Shown here: piece after piece, positions 7,806 through 18,686 of the stretch
Position numbering within the stretch: the stretch's first letter is position 1
Layout of the letters: each line of letters starts with the position of its first letter
From: Arthrobacter citreus
GTDB taxonomy: Bacteria > Actinomycetota > Actinomycetes > Actinomycetales > Micrococcaceae
Length of the DNA: 64,000 nt
NCBI RefSeq assembly: GCF_038405225.1
Contig: NZ_CP151657.1
Location: 310,001-374,000 of the forward strand
Direction: 5' to 3'
Notes under the pieces: model-generated
What the model saw: only the letters and a program-made list of their open reading frames with translations
Database searches by the model: none
Told to the model about the DNA's origin: nothing
Translations under genes and position numbers: made by a program

Positions 7806-9167
7806 ATGACTAGATTGTTTGGAACTGACGGCGTCCGTGGATTGGCCAACGGCCTGATTACCGCCGAAGTGGCCCTGGGCCTGGCGCAGGCGGCCGCCGT
7901 CGTTCTGGGGCACCGGCGCGTTGAAGGCGGCCGGCGGCCTGTTGCAGTTGTTGCACGCGACCCCCGCATCAGCGGTCACTTCATCTCAGCGGCAGTGGAA
8001 GCAGGACTTGCGAGCTCGGGCGTTGACGTCTTTGACGCCGGCGTCCTGCCGACCCCCGCTGCGGCCTTCCTGGTCGCAGACCTTGACGCTGACTTCGGCG
8101 TCATGATTTCCGCCTCCCACAATGCGGCTCCCGACAATGGCATCAAGTTTCTGGCCCGCGGCGGCCAGAAGCTTGACGATGCGGCTGAAGATGCCATTGA
8201 AATTGAAATGGACAAGCCCAGCCTTCGTCCCACCGGCGCCGATGTTGGACGCATCCACCGGTTCGCTGATGCCGAAGACCGCTATGTCATCCACCTGCTC
8301 CAGACACTCCCGAACCGGCTGGACGGCCTGAAAGTGGTCTTGGACTGCGCCAACGGAGCCGCGAGCGGTTGCTCGCCCCAAGTTTTCGCCGATGCAGGGG
8401 CCGAAGTGGTGGTCATCGGGGCGGACCCCGACGGCGTCAACATCAATGAAGGCTGCGGATCCACCCACCTGGAAAAGCTGCAGGCGGCAGTACTGGAACA
8501 CGGTGCAGACCTGGGCGTTGCGCACGACGGCGACGCCGACCGCTGCCTTGCCGTGGACCACGAGGGAACCGTCGTGGACGGTGACCAGATCATGGCGATC
8601 ATGGCGGTTGCCCTGAAGTCCGCCGGCAAGCTCAAGGATGACACCCTCGTGGCCACGGTGATGAGCAACCTGGGCCTGAAGCTCGCACTGCGCGAAGCGG
8701 GCATCAGCCTTCGCGAGACCGGGGTGGGGGACCGGTACGTACTTGAGGGCATGCGCGAGGGCGGCTACAGCCTTGGCGGCGAGCAGTCCGGGCATGTCAT
8801 TTTTTCTGAGCACGCAACAACCGGCGACGGTGTCCTCACCGGCCTGCAGCTCGCTGCTCAGGTGAAGCGCACCGGACGCACCCTCAAGGATCTTGCACAG
8901 GTCATGAACAAGCTCCCGCAGGTCCTGATCAACGTTAAGGGCGTCGACAAGGCAGCGGTCGGCAGCAATGACGCCGTTCTCCGCGCCGTGATGGACGCAC
9001 GGACGATCCTGGGCGAAACAGGCCGGGTACTGCTCCGTCCCTCGGGCACCGAAGCGCTCGTCCGGGTCATGGTCGAAGCTGAAGACATGGAAACAGCTGC
9101 CTCAGTGGCTGCGAAGCTGGCCGAGACGGTGGAAAACAACCTGGCGCTGGAGCCGACCGAAGCCTGA
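7806..9167 (+). CDS. glmM: Phosphoglucosamine mutase
   Basis: GlmM converts glucosamine-6-phosphate to glucosamine-1-phosphate for UDP-GlcNAc and peptidoglycan synthesis. The 453-residue protein has the phosphorylated active-site serine S104 in [15 protein letters not shown], the Mg-binding loop DGDADR at 241-246, the sugar-specificity region [10 protein letters not shown] and the phosphate-binding [11 protein letters not shown] near the C-terminus. GAGGA lies upstream of the ATG. glmS, the preceding pathway step, lies 1.1 kb away on the same strand beyond divergent coaA. Confidence 0.98.
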   Translation: MTRLFGTDGVRGLANGLITAEVALGLAQAAAVVLGHRRVEGGRRPVAVVARDPRISGHFISAAVEAGLASSGVDVFDAGVLPTPAAAFLVADLDADFGVMISASHNAAPDNGIKFLARGGQKLDDAAEDAIEIEMDKPSLRPTGADVGRIHRFADAEDRYVIHLLQTLPNRLDGLKVVLDCANGAASGCSPQVFADAGAEVVVIGADPDGVNINEGCGSTHLEKLQAAVLEHGADLGVAHDGDADRCLAVDHEGTVVDGDQIMAIMAVALKSAGKLKDDTLVATVMSNLGLKLALREAGISLRETGVGDRYVLEGMREGGYSLGGEQSGHVIFSEHATTGDGVLTGLQLAAQVKRTGRTLKDLAQVMNKLPQVLINVKGVDKAAVGSNDAVLRAVMDARTILGETGRVLLRPSGTEALVRVMVEAEDMETAASVAAKLAETVENNLALEPTEA

Positions 9168-9181
9168 GGGAGGGCCGGCCC

Positions 9182-10177
9182 CTACGTCTTGCGCAGCAGC
9201 ATCCTGGTCACCGAGTGGTCGGCGTCCTTGGTCAGCACCAGCTGAGCACGTCCGCGCGTCGGCAGGACATTGGTCACCAGGTTTGGTTCATTGATGCGCT
9301 TCCAGATATCCAGCGCCGTGGCACGGGCTTCAGTGTCGGTCAGCCCGGCATAGCGGTGGAAATAGGATTCCGGATCAGCGAAGGCACCGCCGCGCAGTGA
9401 CATGAAGCGCTGGACGTACCATTCCTCGATGTAGGAGGTGCGGGCGTCCACGTAAATGGAAAAGTCGAAGAAGTCGCTCAGCGCCAGTCCTGCCCTGCCG
9501 TCCGCCCGGGTGCGGGCGGGAGCCAGGACGTTGAGGCCTTCGACGATCAGCACGTCGGGCCGGTGTACGACAATTTCCTCATTCGGCACGATGTCGTAGG
9601 TCAGGTGCGAGTAGCGCGGCGCGCGCACTTCCTCGGCCCCGCTCTTGACGGCGCTGACAAAGCGCAGCAGGGCCCGGCGGTCGTAGGACTCCGGGAAACC
9701 CTTCCGGTCCATCAGACCCCGGCGCTTCAGCTCGGCGTTCGGATAGAGGAATCCGTCGGTGGTGATCAGTTCCACGTTCGGGGTATCCGGCCAACGGCGC
9801 AGCATCTCCCGCAGAACGCGCGCCGTGGTCGACTTTCCCACGGCCACTGACCCGGCCACCCCGATAACAAACGGTGTCCGGGTGGTTTTCTCGCCCAGGA
9901 AAGTGGTGGTTGCGCTGTGCAGCCGCCCGGCAGCCGCAACGTAGAGGTTGAGCAGGCGCGAGAGGGGCAGGTACACCTCCCGGACCTCGTCCAGGCTCAG
10001 CCGTTCGCCGAGCCCCCGCAGCCGCAGGATGTCGTCCTGGTTCAGGGGCGACCGTATTTCGTTGGAAAGCCGTGACCAGGTCTGCCGGTCCAGTTCCACG
10101 AACGGGGAAAAGCCACTGTCCGGTGCATTTCCGGAGGCTTTGGCTGGATGAGGGGCTGCCTTTGTACGGTCTGTCAC
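9182..10177 (-). CDS. coaA: Type I pantothenate kinase
   Basis: CoaA phosphorylates pantothenate in the first step of CoA synthesis. The P-loop [16 protein letters not shown] and family motifs ([29 protein letters not shown]) are clear. I chose the GTG at 10177 ([10 protein letters not shown], 331 residues), close to the family's 310-320. The open frame extends upstream to 10363, but that extra 62 residues is low-complexity Arg/Ala sequence with no family match, and it would overlap the glmS 5' region. It is convergent with glmM (14-bp gap) and divergent from glmS. Confidence 0.95.
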   Translation of the reverse strand: MTDRTKAAPHPAKASGNAPDSGFSPFVELDRQTWSRLSNEIRSPLNQDDILRLRGLGERLSLDEVREVYLPLSRLLNLYVAAAGRLHSATTTFLGEKTTRTPFVIGVAGSVAVGKSTTARVLREMLRRWPDTPNVELITTDGFLYPNAELKRRGLMDRKGFPESYDRRALLRFVSAVKSGAEEVRAPRYSHLTYDIVPNEEIVVHRPDVLIVEGLNVLAPARTRADGRAGLALSDFFDFSIYVDARTSYIEEWYVQRFMSLRGGAFADPESYFHRYAGLTDTEARATALDIWKRINEPNLVTNVLPTRGRAQLVLTKDADHSVTRMLLRKT

Positions 10178-10288
10178 TTTACGATTCTGCCCTGCCGTGC
10201 AGCCATTCCAAAACGGCCATGCCACGGCCCCGGCCGCGGCGGTTCGCAGGTGGTGCCGGTATTTTGGCGATGTAGGTAGTCGTGCCGG

Positions 10289-10294
10289 TAGTCT
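10289..10294 (+). promoter_or_regulatory. Candidate -10 box for leaderless glmS
   Basis: TAGTCT lies 7 nt before the glmS ATG with no Shine-Dalgarno sequence, so transcription should start at or next to the A of ATG. TTGGCG at 10264-10269 could be a -35, with a long 19-bp spacer. Confidence 0.45.
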
Positions 10295-10301
10295 TAGCCG
10301 T

Positions 10302-12197
10302 ATGTGTGGAATTGTTGGATATGCCGGTCGCCGCCCCAGTGCCGCCGCCGCAGGTGAGCTCAAGAGTCACGAGCACGGCGCGCTTGACGTCGTCATGGAG
10401 GGCCTGCGCCGACTGGAATACCGCGGGTACGATTCGGCGGGCGTTGCCGTTCTGACCGAAACCGGAATCGACTCCCGCAAGAAGTCAGGCAAGCTGGCCA
10501 ACCTGATCGCCGAACTGGCCGCCGCACCCCTGCCCGAGGCAACCACGGGCATCGGCCACACCCGCTGGGCGACCCATGGTGGTCCCACTGATGAAAATGC
10601 CCACCCGCACCTGGCGGACGAGGGGCGTCTTGCAGTGATCCATAACGGGATCATCGAGAATTTCGCGGAACTCAAGGCAGAGCTGCTCGCAGCCGGCGCC
10701 GAGTTCATTTCCGAAACCGACACCGAGGTTGCTGCCGCATTGTTGGCCTCCGTGTACCGCGGCGAAGGCGGCGGAGACCTGGCCCTGTCCATGCAGCTTG
10801 CCTGCCGTCGGCTGGAGGGCGCCTTCACTCTGCTGGCCATCCACGCCGATTCACCGGACCTGGTCGTCGCTGCCCGCCGCAACTCCCCGCTCGTGGTGGG
10901 GCTGGGAGAGGGCGAGAACTTCCTGGGATCCGACGTCTCCGGCTTCATCGACTTCACCCGCCGCGCCGTTGAGCTGGGACAGGACCAGATCGTCAGCATC
11001 ACCCCCGAACTGGTGGAGATTACCGACTTCTACGGCAACCCCGCCTCCGGCACCGAGTTCGAGGTCAACTGGGACGCCGCTGCAGCGGAAAAGGGCGGCT
11101 ACCCGTCCTTCATGGAGAAGGAAATTAATGACCAGCCGCAGGCCGTGGGCGACACCCTGCTGGGCCGTTCCGACGTCGAAGGGCGTCTGACGCTGGACGA
11201 ACTGCGCATTGATCCCGAAGAGCTCAAGGCCATCAACAAGATCATGGTCCTGGCGTGCGGAACTTCGGCCTACGCCGGCCAGGTGGCCAAGTACGCCATT
11301 GAGCACTGGTGCCGGATCCCGGTGGAGGTTGAGCTCAGCCACGAGTTCCGCTACCGCGACCCGATTGTTGACGCCAACACACTGATCGTCGCGATTTCCC
11401 AGTCCGGCGAAACCATGGACACCCTCATGGCCGTCCGTTACGCCAAGGAACAGGGCGCCAAGGTGCTTGCAATCTGCAACACCAACGGCTCCACCATCCC
11501 GCGCGAGTCCGACGCCGTGCTGTACACCCACGCCGGCCCCGAAATTGCGGTGGCTTCCACCAAGGCCTTCCTGGCGCAGATCACCGCCGCCTACCTGCTC
11601 GGCCTTTACCTGGCCCAGCTCCGCGGAGACAAGTTCCAGGGCGAAATCAAGGACATGCTCTCGGACCTTGGCAAGGTTCCCGCCAAGATCCAGCAGGTGC
11701 TGGATAACTCCGGACAGATCAAGGAACTCGCCGAGCTGATGGCGGACGCCAAGTCCGTGCTCTTCCTGGGCCGCCATGTTGGCTTCCCCGTTGCAATGGA
11801 AGGCGCCCTGAAGCTGAAGGAACTGGCCTACATCCATGCCGAGGGCTTCGCCGCAGGCGAGCTCAAGCACGGACCCATTGCGCTGATCGAAGAGGGCCAG
11901 CCCGTGTTCGTAGTGGTCCCCTCACCGCGGGGCCGGGATTCGCTTCACGCCAAGGTGGTTTCCAACATCCAGGAGATCCGCGCCCGCGGCGCCAAGACCA
12001 TCGTGATTGCCGAAGAGGGCGACGACGCCGTGAAGGCCTATGCCGAGCACGTCTTCTACGTTCCCGAGACACCCACGCTGCTGGCACCGCTGCTGACCAC
12101 CGTTCCGCTGCAGATCTTCGCCTGTGCCCTGGCCACTGCCAAGGGGTTCGACGTGGACCAGCCGCGGAACCTCGCCAAGTCAGTCACGGTCGAATAA
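10302..12197 (+). CDS. glmS: Glutamine-fructose-6-phosphate aminotransferase (isomerising)
   Basis: GlmS makes glucosamine-6-phosphate from fructose-6-phosphate and glutamine. The ATG at 10302 gives the required N-terminal catalytic cysteine ([11 protein letters not shown]; Cys is nucleophilic after Met removal), so the longer frame from 10197 is rejected. Residues 2 to about 230 are the class II glutaminase domain ([30 protein letters not shown]). The two SIS isomerase domains follow ([18 protein letters not shown]), ending [13 protein letters not shown]. Length is 631 residues. acpS starts 3 nt after the stop. Confidence 0.98.
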   Translation: MCGIVGYAGRRPSAAAAGELKSHEHGALDVVMEGLRRLEYRGYDSAGVAVLTETGIDSRKKSGKLANLIAELAAAPLPEATTGIGHTRWATHGGPTDENAHPHLADEGRLAVIHNGIIENFAELKAELLAAGAEFISETDTEVAAALLASVYRGEGGGDLALSMQLACRRLEGAFTLLAIHADSPDLVVAARRNSPLVVGLGEGENFLGSDVSGFIDFTRRAVELGQDQIVSITPELVEITDFYGNPASGTEFEVNWDAAAAEKGGYPSFMEKEINDQPQAVGDTLLGRSDVEGRLTLDELRIDPEELKAINKIMVLACGTSAYAGQVAKYAIEHWCRIPVEVELSHEFRYRDPIVDANTLIVAISQSGETMDTLMAVRYAKEQGAKVLAICNTNGSTIPRESDAVLYTHAGPEIAVASTKAFLAQITAAYLLGLYLAQLRGDKFQGEIKDMLSDLGKVPAKIQQVLDNSGQIKELAELMADAKSVLFLGRHVGFPVAMEGALKLKELAYIHAEGFAAGELKHGPIALIEEGQPVFVVVPSPRGRDSLHAKVVSNIQEIRARGAKTIVIAEEGDDAVKAYAEHVFYVPETPTLLAPLLTTVPLQIFACALATAKGFDVDQPRNLAKSVTVE

Positions 12198-12200
12198 CCG

Positions 12201-12551
12201 GTGATCATTGGGATCGGCGTCGACGTGGTGGATATGCCGCGTTTTGGACGCCAGTTGGAACGGACACCCGGGCTTAGGACGCGGCTTTTTGTTCCAGCCG
12301 AACGCGAGCTGAACCTGCGTTCCCTCGCAGCCCGGTTTGCCGCGAAGGAAGCCGTTGCCAAGGCACTCGGCGCCCCGGCCGGCATGAACTGGCAGGACTG
12401 CCAAGTGGACCTTGACGCCGCCGGAGCACCCAGCGTCAGCGTCCGGGGAACGGTCGCAGCGGCTGCCGAAGCCAAGGGCGTCCGCACCTGGCATCTCTCG
12501 CTGAGCCACGACGGTGACGTTGCCACTGCCATGGTGATCGCCGAGGGTTAG
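12201..12551 (+). CDS. acpS: Holo-[acyl-carrier-protein] synthase
   Basis: AcpS transfers 4'-phosphopantetheine from CoA to acyl carrier protein. The 116-residue protein has the Mg-binding D8 in [12 protein letters not shown] and E50 in [12 protein letters not shown], the two hallmark motifs, plus [13 protein letters not shown] at the end. It starts at GTG only 3 nt after glmS and is followed within 9 nt by nnr, so the three are probably co-transcribed. CoaA nearby makes the CoA precursor. Confidence 0.96.
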   Translation: MIIGIGVDVVDMPRFGRQLERTPGLRTRLFVPAERELNLRSLAARFAAKEAVAKALGAPAGMNWQDCQVDLDAAGAPSVSVRGTVAAAAEAKGVRTWHLSLSHDGDVATAMVIAEG

Positions 12552-12554
12552 TCT
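12549..12554 (+). promoter_or_regulatory. Candidate -10 box for an internal nnr promoter
   Basis: TAGTCT overlaps the acpS stop codon and lies 6 nt before the nnr ATG. nnr has no clear Shine-Dalgarno sequence, so a leaderless nnr transcript in addition to the operon message is possible. Confidence 0.35.
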
Positions 12555-12560
12555 GGACAC

Positions 12561-14108
12561 ATGATCAGTGCGTACTCCGGCACCGCTGTGCGGGCCGCGG
12601 AAAAGCCGTTGCTCGCCGCCGGGGACGGACCTGCACTGATGCAGCGTGCGGCTTACGGCCTGTATGCCGCGTGCGTCCGGGAACTCCTGGCGGGCCGGGG
12701 TTCGCTGTACGGGGCCCGCGTCACCGTGCTGGCCGGCGCGGGCAACAACGGCGGAGACGCCCTGTACGCCGCCGCCAGGCTGGCCCGCCGCGGTGCGGGC
12801 ATCACGGCTGTTCTCACGGCACCGGCGGCCCATCCCGAAGCCCTGGCGGAATTCCGGCGGCAGGGCGGCCGCGTGCTGGCACTGTCAGACGGAGTGCCGC
12901 AGGCCGCCGCCCTGTGCTCCGCGGCAGACCTGCTCATTGACGGAATCCTCGGCACCGGTGGCAGGGGAGGACTGCGCGGGGATGCCGCAGAACTGGCCCA
13001 GCACCTGGAGTCCGCGCGGCCGCCGCTGATCATTGCCTGCGACCTGCCCAGCGGAGTGGACGCCGACACCGGCGAAGCAGAGGGGAAAAACATCCCGGCG
13101 GATGTCACCGTGACCTTCGGAGCTTTCAAGACCGGGCTGCTGGCCGGCCCCGGGGCGCTGGCCGCCGGCCGCCTTGAATGCGTTGACATCGGCCTGCAGA
13201 TGCCGCCGGAACCGCACCTGCGGAGGCTCGAAACCGCCGACGTGGCTGCGCTGTTGCCAGTCCCGCGCAAAACCGACCACAAGTACACCCGCGGAGTCCT
13301 GGGCATCGCCGCCGGATCCTCGACCTACCCGGGTGCTGCAGTCCTGGCCACGGGGGCAGCACTGGCCACCGGGGTCGGCATGGTCCGCTATCTGGGACCC
13401 GAAGCAGTATGCCGGCTGATCAATGCATCGCATCCCGAAGCCGTCTGCGCCACCGATACCGTTCCCGCCACCCATGTCCAGGCATGGCTGGTGGGCCCGG
13501 GAGCCGGCGCGGACGAAGAGCAGCGCCAGCGTGCCCAGGATGCCATGGCATCCGGACTTCCCGCCGTCGTCGACGCCGACGCCGTTGCCTACGCACAGCC
13601 GGGCCTGGGGGAGCACATCATTCTGACCCCGCACGCCGGCGAGCTCACCGCACTCCTGGCCAGGCTCGGCGACGGGGACATTTCCCGGGACAGGATCGAA
13701 GCCGATCCGCTGCGGTACGCCCGCCGCGCCGCCGAGTTGACCGGAGCAACGGTCCTGCTGAAAGGCTGGGCCACCATTACGGCGGCGCCATCCGGGGAAA
13801 CATACAGCCAGGCGGAAGCGACACCCTGGCTCGCGGCGGCGGGCAGCGGTGACACGCTTTCCGGGATCCTGGGAGCGCTGCTGGCAACCGACCGCCGGGG
13901 CCGTGACGGCGCGCCGCCGCCCCCGCCGGGACACTATGCGGCACTGGCCGCCGCGGCAGCGAGCATTCACGGTCGGGCGGGGATCCGGGCCGCGGAGGCC
14001 GGACCTGTGCAGCCGTCGGCACTGCCGGAATCGGTGCGGACCGTGGTCCGGGACCTCATGACACCGGAGGCTGGCAATGAGGGCCGTTTAATGCTGGGCC
14101 CAGTCTGA
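12561..14108 (+). CDS. nnr: Bifunctional NAD(P)H-hydrate epimerase / ADP-dependent dehydratase
   Basis: This enzyme repairs hydrated NADH and NADPH. The N-terminal YjeF-type epimerase (about residues 1-220) has LAGAGNNGGDALYAAARL at residues 57-74 and DLPSGVDADTGE. The C-terminal dehydratase (about 235-500) has KYTRGVLGIAAGS, LTPHAGELTALL and the catalytic GSGDTLSGILGALLA with D431. Length (515) matches the fused form. The N-terminal residues are poorly conserved; ATG 12561 is the first start after acpS. Confidence 0.95.
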   Translation: MISAYSGTAVRAAEKPLLAAGDGPALMQRAAYGLYAACVRELLAGRGSLYGARVTVLAGAGNNGGDALYAAARLARRGAGITAVLTAPAAHPEALAEFRRQGGRVLALSDGVPQAAALCSAADLLIDGILGTGGRGGLRGDAAELAQHLESARPPLIIACDLPSGVDADTGEAEGKNIPADVTVTFGAFKTGLLAGPGALAAGRLECVDIGLQMPPEPHLRRLETADVAALLPVPRKTDHKYTRGVLGIAAGSSTYPGAAVLATGAALATGVGMVRYLGPEAVCRLINASHPEAVCATDTVPATHVQAWLVGPGAGADEEQRQRAQDAMASGLPAVVDADAVAYAQPGLGEHIILTPHAGELTALLARLGDGDISRDRIEADPLRYARRAAELTGATVLLKGWATITAAPSGETYSQAEATPWLAAAGSGDTLSGILGALLATDRRGRDGAPPPPPGHYAALAAAAASIHGRAGIRAAEAGPVQPSALPESVRTVVRDLMTPEAGNEGRLMLGPV

Positions 14109-14169
14109 GGTAGAAAGTAAGTAGACATACTATTCTTTTGTTGTCATCTGGACTAGTCAGGAGCTCTAC

Positions 14170-16359
14170 ATGGAAGTTTGGCCGGGAGATGCCTATCCGC
14201 TGGGCGCAACCTACGACGGAAACGGCACCAACTTTGCGCTGTACAGCGAGGTGGCCGATTCGGTCACGCTGTGCCTGTTCGACGACGACGGCGCTGAAGA
14301 GTGCGTGCGTCTGACCGAAGTGGACGGCTACGTGTGGCACGCCTACCTTCCCCACGTTCAGCCCGGGCAGAAGTACGGATACCGGGTGGACGGGCCGTAT
14401 GATCCGGAAAACGGCAACCGCTGCAATCCGAACAAGCTCCTGCTGGATCCCTATGCCAAGGCTGTTGCCGGCGAAATCGACTGGGATCAGTCGCTCTTTG
14501 GCTACAACTTCGGTGACGAAAACTCCCGCAACGACGAGGACTCCGCCTCGCACATGATGATGGGCGTTGTCATCAACCCCTTCTTCGACTGGGACGGGGA
14601 CCGCAAGCCGAAGATCCCCTACCACCGCTCCGTCATTTACGAGGCCCACGTGAAGGGCCTGACCCAGCGGCATCCGGAGGTGCCCGAGGAGCAGCGCGGC
14701 ACCTACGCCGGCGTGGCTCATCCGGCCGTCATTGCCCACCTGCAGAAACTGGGCATCACGGCCATCGAGCTGATGCCGGTGCACCAGTTCGTCAACGACT
14801 CCACACTGCAGGAAAAGGGCCTCTCCAACTACTGGGGCTACAACACCATTGGCTTCTTCGCGCCGCAGAACACGTACAGCGCCACCGGCGACGAGGGTCA
14901 GCAGGTCCAGGAGTTCAAGGCCATGGTGCGGGCCCTGCACCTGGCCGGCATCGAAGTCATCCTGGACGTGGTCTACAACCACACTGCCGAGGGAAACCAC
15001 CTCGGCCCCACCCTGTCCTTCCGCGGCATCGACAACCAGGCCTACTACCGGCTGATGGATGACGACAAGCGGTACTACATGGACTACACCGGCACCGGCA
15101 ACTCCCTGAACGTGGGCAACCCGCATTCCCTGCAGCTGCTCATGGATTCGCTGCGCTACTGGGTCACCGAAATGCACGTGGACGGCTTCCGCTTTGACCT
15201 TGCCTCCACGCTGGCACGCGAGTTCTACGACGTCGACCGCCTGTCCACCTTCTTCGAACTGGTGCAGCAGGACCCCGTGGTTTCCCAGGTGAAGCTCATT
15301 GCAGAGCCATGGGACATTGGCCCGGGTGGTTACCAGGTGGGCAACTTCCCGCCGCAGTGGACCGAATGGAACGGAAAGTACCGCGACACCGTCCGTGATT
15401 TCTGGCGGGGAGAACCCTCCACACTGGGCGAGTTTGCCTCCCGCATCACCGGCTCCGCCGACCTGTACGAGTCTTCGGCCCGGCGGCCGGTGGCTTCGAT
15501 CAACTTTGTCACCGCCCATGACGGCTTCACGCTGAATGACCTGGTCTCCTACAACGAAAAGCACAACGAAGCCAACGGCGAAGACAACAACGACGGCGAA
15601 TCCCACAACCGCTCCTGGAACTGCGGGGTTGAGGGTCCCACCGATGACCCCAACGTGCTGTCGCTGCGCGCCCGGCAGCAGCGCAACTTCCTGGCCACCC
15701 TGCTGCTGTCTCAGGGCGTCCCCATGATCGCCCACGGCGACGAACTCGGGCGCACCCAGCAGGGAAACAACAACACCTACGCCCAGGACTCCGAACTCAG
15801 CTGGATCAACTGGGAGCAGATGGACGCCCCGCTGATGGAGTTCACGGCAGCAGTGAATACCCTGCGGGCCGAGCATCCGACCTTCCGTCGCCGCCGTTTC
15901 TTCGACGGGCGGCCGGTGCGCCGCGGCGAGGGCGAGGCCCTGCCGGACATCGTCTGGCTGACCGAGGACGGCACGCCGATGACCCCGGATGACTGGGACA
16001 CCCCAGTCAGCCGCTCACTGGGCGTGTTCCTCAACGGACAGGGAATTTCCGGCAAGGACGCCCGCGGGCAGCGCATCACCGACCTGAACTTCCTGCTGTA
16101 CTTCAACGCGCACGACGAGGCCGTCAAGGTGACGATCCCGTCGAAGGAGTATGCCCCCATGTGGGATGAGGTCATCGACACCGCGGGTGAGTACGCGGAC
16201 TCGGCTCCCATCCCCGCCGACGGACGGATCACCGTGGCGGCCAAGTCCCTGGTGGTGCTGCGGGCGCATGAGGAGGAAGAGGAACACGACCACTCGGTGG
16301 CCGCATCCCTGGCCGCGCTGGCCGGTTCCAAGGCCCAGAGCCCGGAGGTCGCTGGATGA
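14170..16359 (+). CDS. glgX: Glycogen debranching enzyme (GlgX/TreX, GH13)
   Basis: It cleaves alpha-1,6 branches of glycogen or limit dextrin to give linear maltodextrins for TreY. The 729-residue protein has an N-terminal CBM48-like domain ([20 protein letters not shown]) and the GH13 barrel: [10 protein letters not shown], nucleophile D343 in DGFRFDLAS, acid/base E379 in IAEPWD and transition-state D451 in [14 protein letters not shown]. It heads a glgX-treY-treZ operon with 4-nt ATGA overlaps. Its role here is that of archaeal-type treX. CAGGAG precedes the ATG. Confidence 0.96.
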   Translation: MEVWPGDAYPLGATYDGNGTNFALYSEVADSVTLCLFDDDGAEECVRLTEVDGYVWHAYLPHVQPGQKYGYRVDGPYDPENGNRCNPNKLLLDPYAKAVAGEIDWDQSLFGYNFGDENSRNDEDSASHMMMGVVINPFFDWDGDRKPKIPYHRSVIYEAHVKGLTQRHPEVPEEQRGTYAGVAHPAVIAHLQKLGITAIELMPVHQFVNDSTLQEKGLSNYWGYNTIGFFAPQNTYSATGDEGQQVQEFKAMVRALHLAGIEVILDVVYNHTAEGNHLGPTLSFRGIDNQAYYRLMDDDKRYYMDYTGTGNSLNVGNPHSLQLLMDSLRYWVTEMHVDGFRFDLASTLAREFYDVDRLSTFFELVQQDPVVSQVKLIAEPWDIGPGGYQVGNFPPQWTEWNGKYRDTVRDFWRGEPSTLGEFASRITGSADLYESSARRPVASINFVTAHDGFTLNDLVSYNEKHNEANGEDNNDGESHNRSWNCGVEGPTDDPNVLSLRARQQRNFLATLLLSQGVPMIAHGDELGRTQQGNNNTYAQDSELSWINWEQMDAPLMEFTAAVNTLRAEHPTFRRRRFFDGRPVRRGEGEALPDIVWLTEDGTPMTPDDWDTPVSRSLGVFLNGQGISGKDARGQRITDLNFLLYFNAHDEAVKVTIPSKEYAPMWDEVIDTAGEYADSAPIPADGRITVAAKSLVVLRAHEEEEEHDHSVAASLAALAGSKAQSPEVAG

Positions 16360-18686
16360 GGACACCACACTCAACGTACCGGCTCCAGATCCGCCCGTCC
16401 TTCACCCTGCAGGACGCCGCGGACCTCGTTCCGTACCTTGCGGACCTCGGGGTGGACTGGGTGTACCTCTCGCCCATCCTCACCGCTGAGGAGGGGTCCG
16501 ACCACGGCTACGACGTCACGGATCCCACCGCAGTGGACCCGGCACGCGGAGGCCCCGAAGGGCTGAAGGCACTTTCCGACGCCGCCCACGCCGCCGGCCT
16601 GGGCGTGCTGGTGGACATTGTTCCGAACCATATGGGGATTGCCACCCCGCATGCCAACGCCTGGTGGTGGTCGGTCCTGGCGGAGGGGCGGGGATCCCGG
16701 TATGCCGAAGCCTTCGACATTGACTGGGACGCCGGCAACGGCAAGCTGCGGCTTCCCATCCTGGGCGACGGCGACGACGAATTGGCCGAGCTGAAACTGG
16801 CCGGCGGTGAACTGCACTACTACGGCCACCGCTTCCCGGTGGCCGAAGGCACCGCCGGCGACGGCGACTCCGCGCAGGACGTCCACGCACGCCAGCACTA
16901 TGAGCTGGTGAACTGGCGGCGCGCGGACAATGAGCTGAATTACCGGCGGTTTTTCGGGGTCAACACCCTCGCCGGCATCCGGGTGGAGGAACCGTGGGTC
17001 TTTGACGAGTCGCATGCTGAAATCAAGCGCTGGTTTGATGAAGGCCTCGTGGACGGGCTGCGGATCGATCATCCGGACGGGCTGGCCGACCCCAAGGGGT
17101 ACCTCGCCCGGCTGCGGGAACTGACCAACGGCGCGTACATCCTGGTGGAGAAAATCCTGGAGCCGGGGGAGACGCTGCCCGCGGACTGGGAGACCGAAGG
17201 CACCACCGGGTATGACGCGCTCGCCGACATTGACCGGCTTTTCGTCGATCCGGAGGGGATGAAGCCGCTCACGGACCTTGTGCCCACGGAGCCCTTTGCG
17301 CACATGATCCACGGCACCAAGCGGAATATCGCCGATCAGCTGCTGCATTCGGAGGTGCTGCGGCTGGTCCGGCTGCTGCCTGAAGACAGCGGCCTGGACG
17401 CTGGCGTGGCCGCTGACGCGGTGGCGGAACTGCTCGCATGCTTCCCGGTGTACCGCAGCTACCTGCCCGAGGGCGCGGGGTATCTGGCCGACGCCGTCAC
17501 CGCGGCGAAGGTGCGCCGCCCGGACCTGGCCGGTGCCCTGGACGTCCTTCACCCGCTGTTGAATCCGCTGCTGGTCCCCGGGGCTGACCGCGCGGACCTG
17601 GGTGAGTTCGCGGTCCGGTTCCAGCAGACTTCAGGCATGGTGATGGCGAAGGGTGTGGAGGACACCGCGTTTTACCGCTACTCCCGGCTGACTTCCCTGA
17701 ACGAGGTGGGCGCGGATCCGGCGCACTTCGCACTGGAACCGTTCGAGCTGCACACCCGTCTGATCCGCCGGCATCAGGAACAGCCGGCGGCCATGACGAC
17801 TCTGACAACCCACGACACCAAACGCAGCGAAGACACCCGCGCACGGATTTCGGTGCTCGCGGAAATCCCGGACGAATGGCGGGACACTTTCACGCAGCTT
17901 TCGGCGCTGGTTCCGATGGGAGATCCGGCGATGGAGAACCTGCTGTGGCAGGCCATCATCGGAGCGTGGCCCCTGAGCCGGGAACGCGCCCACGCCTACG
18001 CTGAAAAAGCATCCCGGGAGGCTTCCTCCAGCACCACGTGGACTGCGCCGGACACCGGGTTTGAAGACCGGATGCACGCAGCAATGGACGCGGCCTACGA
18101 CAACCCCGCGGTGGCTTCCCTCGTGACGGCCATGGTGGAGCGGACCCGCTCCGCCGGGTATTCGAACTCCCTCTCAGCGAAGCTGCTGCAGCTGACCATG
18201 CCCGGCGTGCCGGACGTGTATCAGGGAACCGAGTTCTGGGATCGTTCGCTGGTGGACCCGGACAACCGCAGGGACGTGGATTTCAGTCGCCGCCGCGAAG
18301 TCCTGAACTCTTTCGCGGCAGGCACGGCGGACATCCCGGGCGTCAACGAGGAAGCCGCGGCCAAGATGCTCCTCGTTGCCCGTGCGCTGGGGCTCAAACG
18401 GTCCCATCCTGAGCTGTTCGGGGACTATTTGCCCGTTTCGGTGACCGGTCCGGCAGCGGCGCATGTTTTCGGGTTCGACCGCGGCGGCGCCGTGACCCTT
18501 GTGACCCGGCTGCCGCTGGGACTTGACCGCGACGGCGGGTGGCGGGACACCGCCGTCGTGCTGCCGGCGGGAAGCTACGTGGACGTCATCACCGGCCGGG
18601 CCCATAAGAGCAGCGGCACAGTGCCGGCCGCGGACCTGTTTGGCACTTACCCTGCTGCGCTGCTGGAACGGACGGACGGCGAATGA
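16356..18686 (+). CDS. treY: Malto-oligosyltrehalose synthase
   Basis: TreY isomerises the reducing-end alpha-1,4 bond of maltodextrin to a trehalose alpha,alpha-1,1 bond. The 776-residue GH13 protein starts [19 protein letters not shown] and has VDIVPNHMG, nucleophile D238 in [13 protein letters not shown], acid/base E265 in [10 protein letters not shown] and [18 protein letters not shown], which is distinctive of TreY. It overlaps glgX and treZ by 4 nt on each side, so the three enzymes are coupled in translation. Confidence 0.97.
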   Translation: MRTPHSTYRLQIRPSFTLQDAADLVPYLADLGVDWVYLSPILTAEEGSDHGYDVTDPTAVDPARGGPEGLKALSDAAHAAGLGVLVDIVPNHMGIATPHANAWWWSVLAEGRGSRYAEAFDIDWDAGNGKLRLPILGDGDDELAELKLAGGELHYYGHRFPVAEGTAGDGDSAQDVHARQHYELVNWRRADNELNYRRFFGVNTLAGIRVEEPWVFDESHAEIKRWFDEGLVDGLRIDHPDGLADPKGYLARLRELTNGAYILVEKILEPGETLPADWETEGTTGYDALADIDRLFVDPEGMKPLTDLVPTEPFAHMIHGTKRNIADQLLHSEVLRLVRLLPEDSGLDAGVAADAVAELLACFPVYRSYLPEGAGYLADAVTAAKVRRPDLAGALDVLHPLLNPLLVPGADRADLGEFAVRFQQTSGMVMAKGVEDTAFYRYSRLTSLNEVGADPAHFALEPFELHTRLIRRHQEQPAAMTTLTTHDTKRSEDTRARISVLAEIPDEWRDTFTQLSALVPMGDPAMENLLWQAIIGAWPLSRERAHAYAEKASREASSSTTWTAPDTGFEDRMHAAMDAAYDNPAVASLVTAMVERTRSAGYSNSLSAKLLQLTMPGVPDVYQGTEFWDRSLVDPDNRRDVDFSRRREVLNSFAAGTADIPGVNEEAAAKMLLVARALGLKRSHPELFGDYLPVSVTGPAAAHVFGFDRGGAVTLVTRLPLGLDRDGGWRDTAVVLPAGSYVDVITGRAHKSSGTVPAADLFGTYPAALLERTDGE

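Noticed and set aside
10197-10301. Upstream start of GlmS
   Set aside because: It would bury the catalytic Cys that must follow the initiator Met at 10302.
10178-10363. 62-residue N-terminal extension of CoaA
   Set aside because: Low-complexity Arg/Ala sequence without family match; it would overlap the glmS start region, and GTG 10177 gives normal length.
14056-15876. 606-codon antisense frame over glgX
   Set aside because: Mirror of a certain gene with no recognisable motif.
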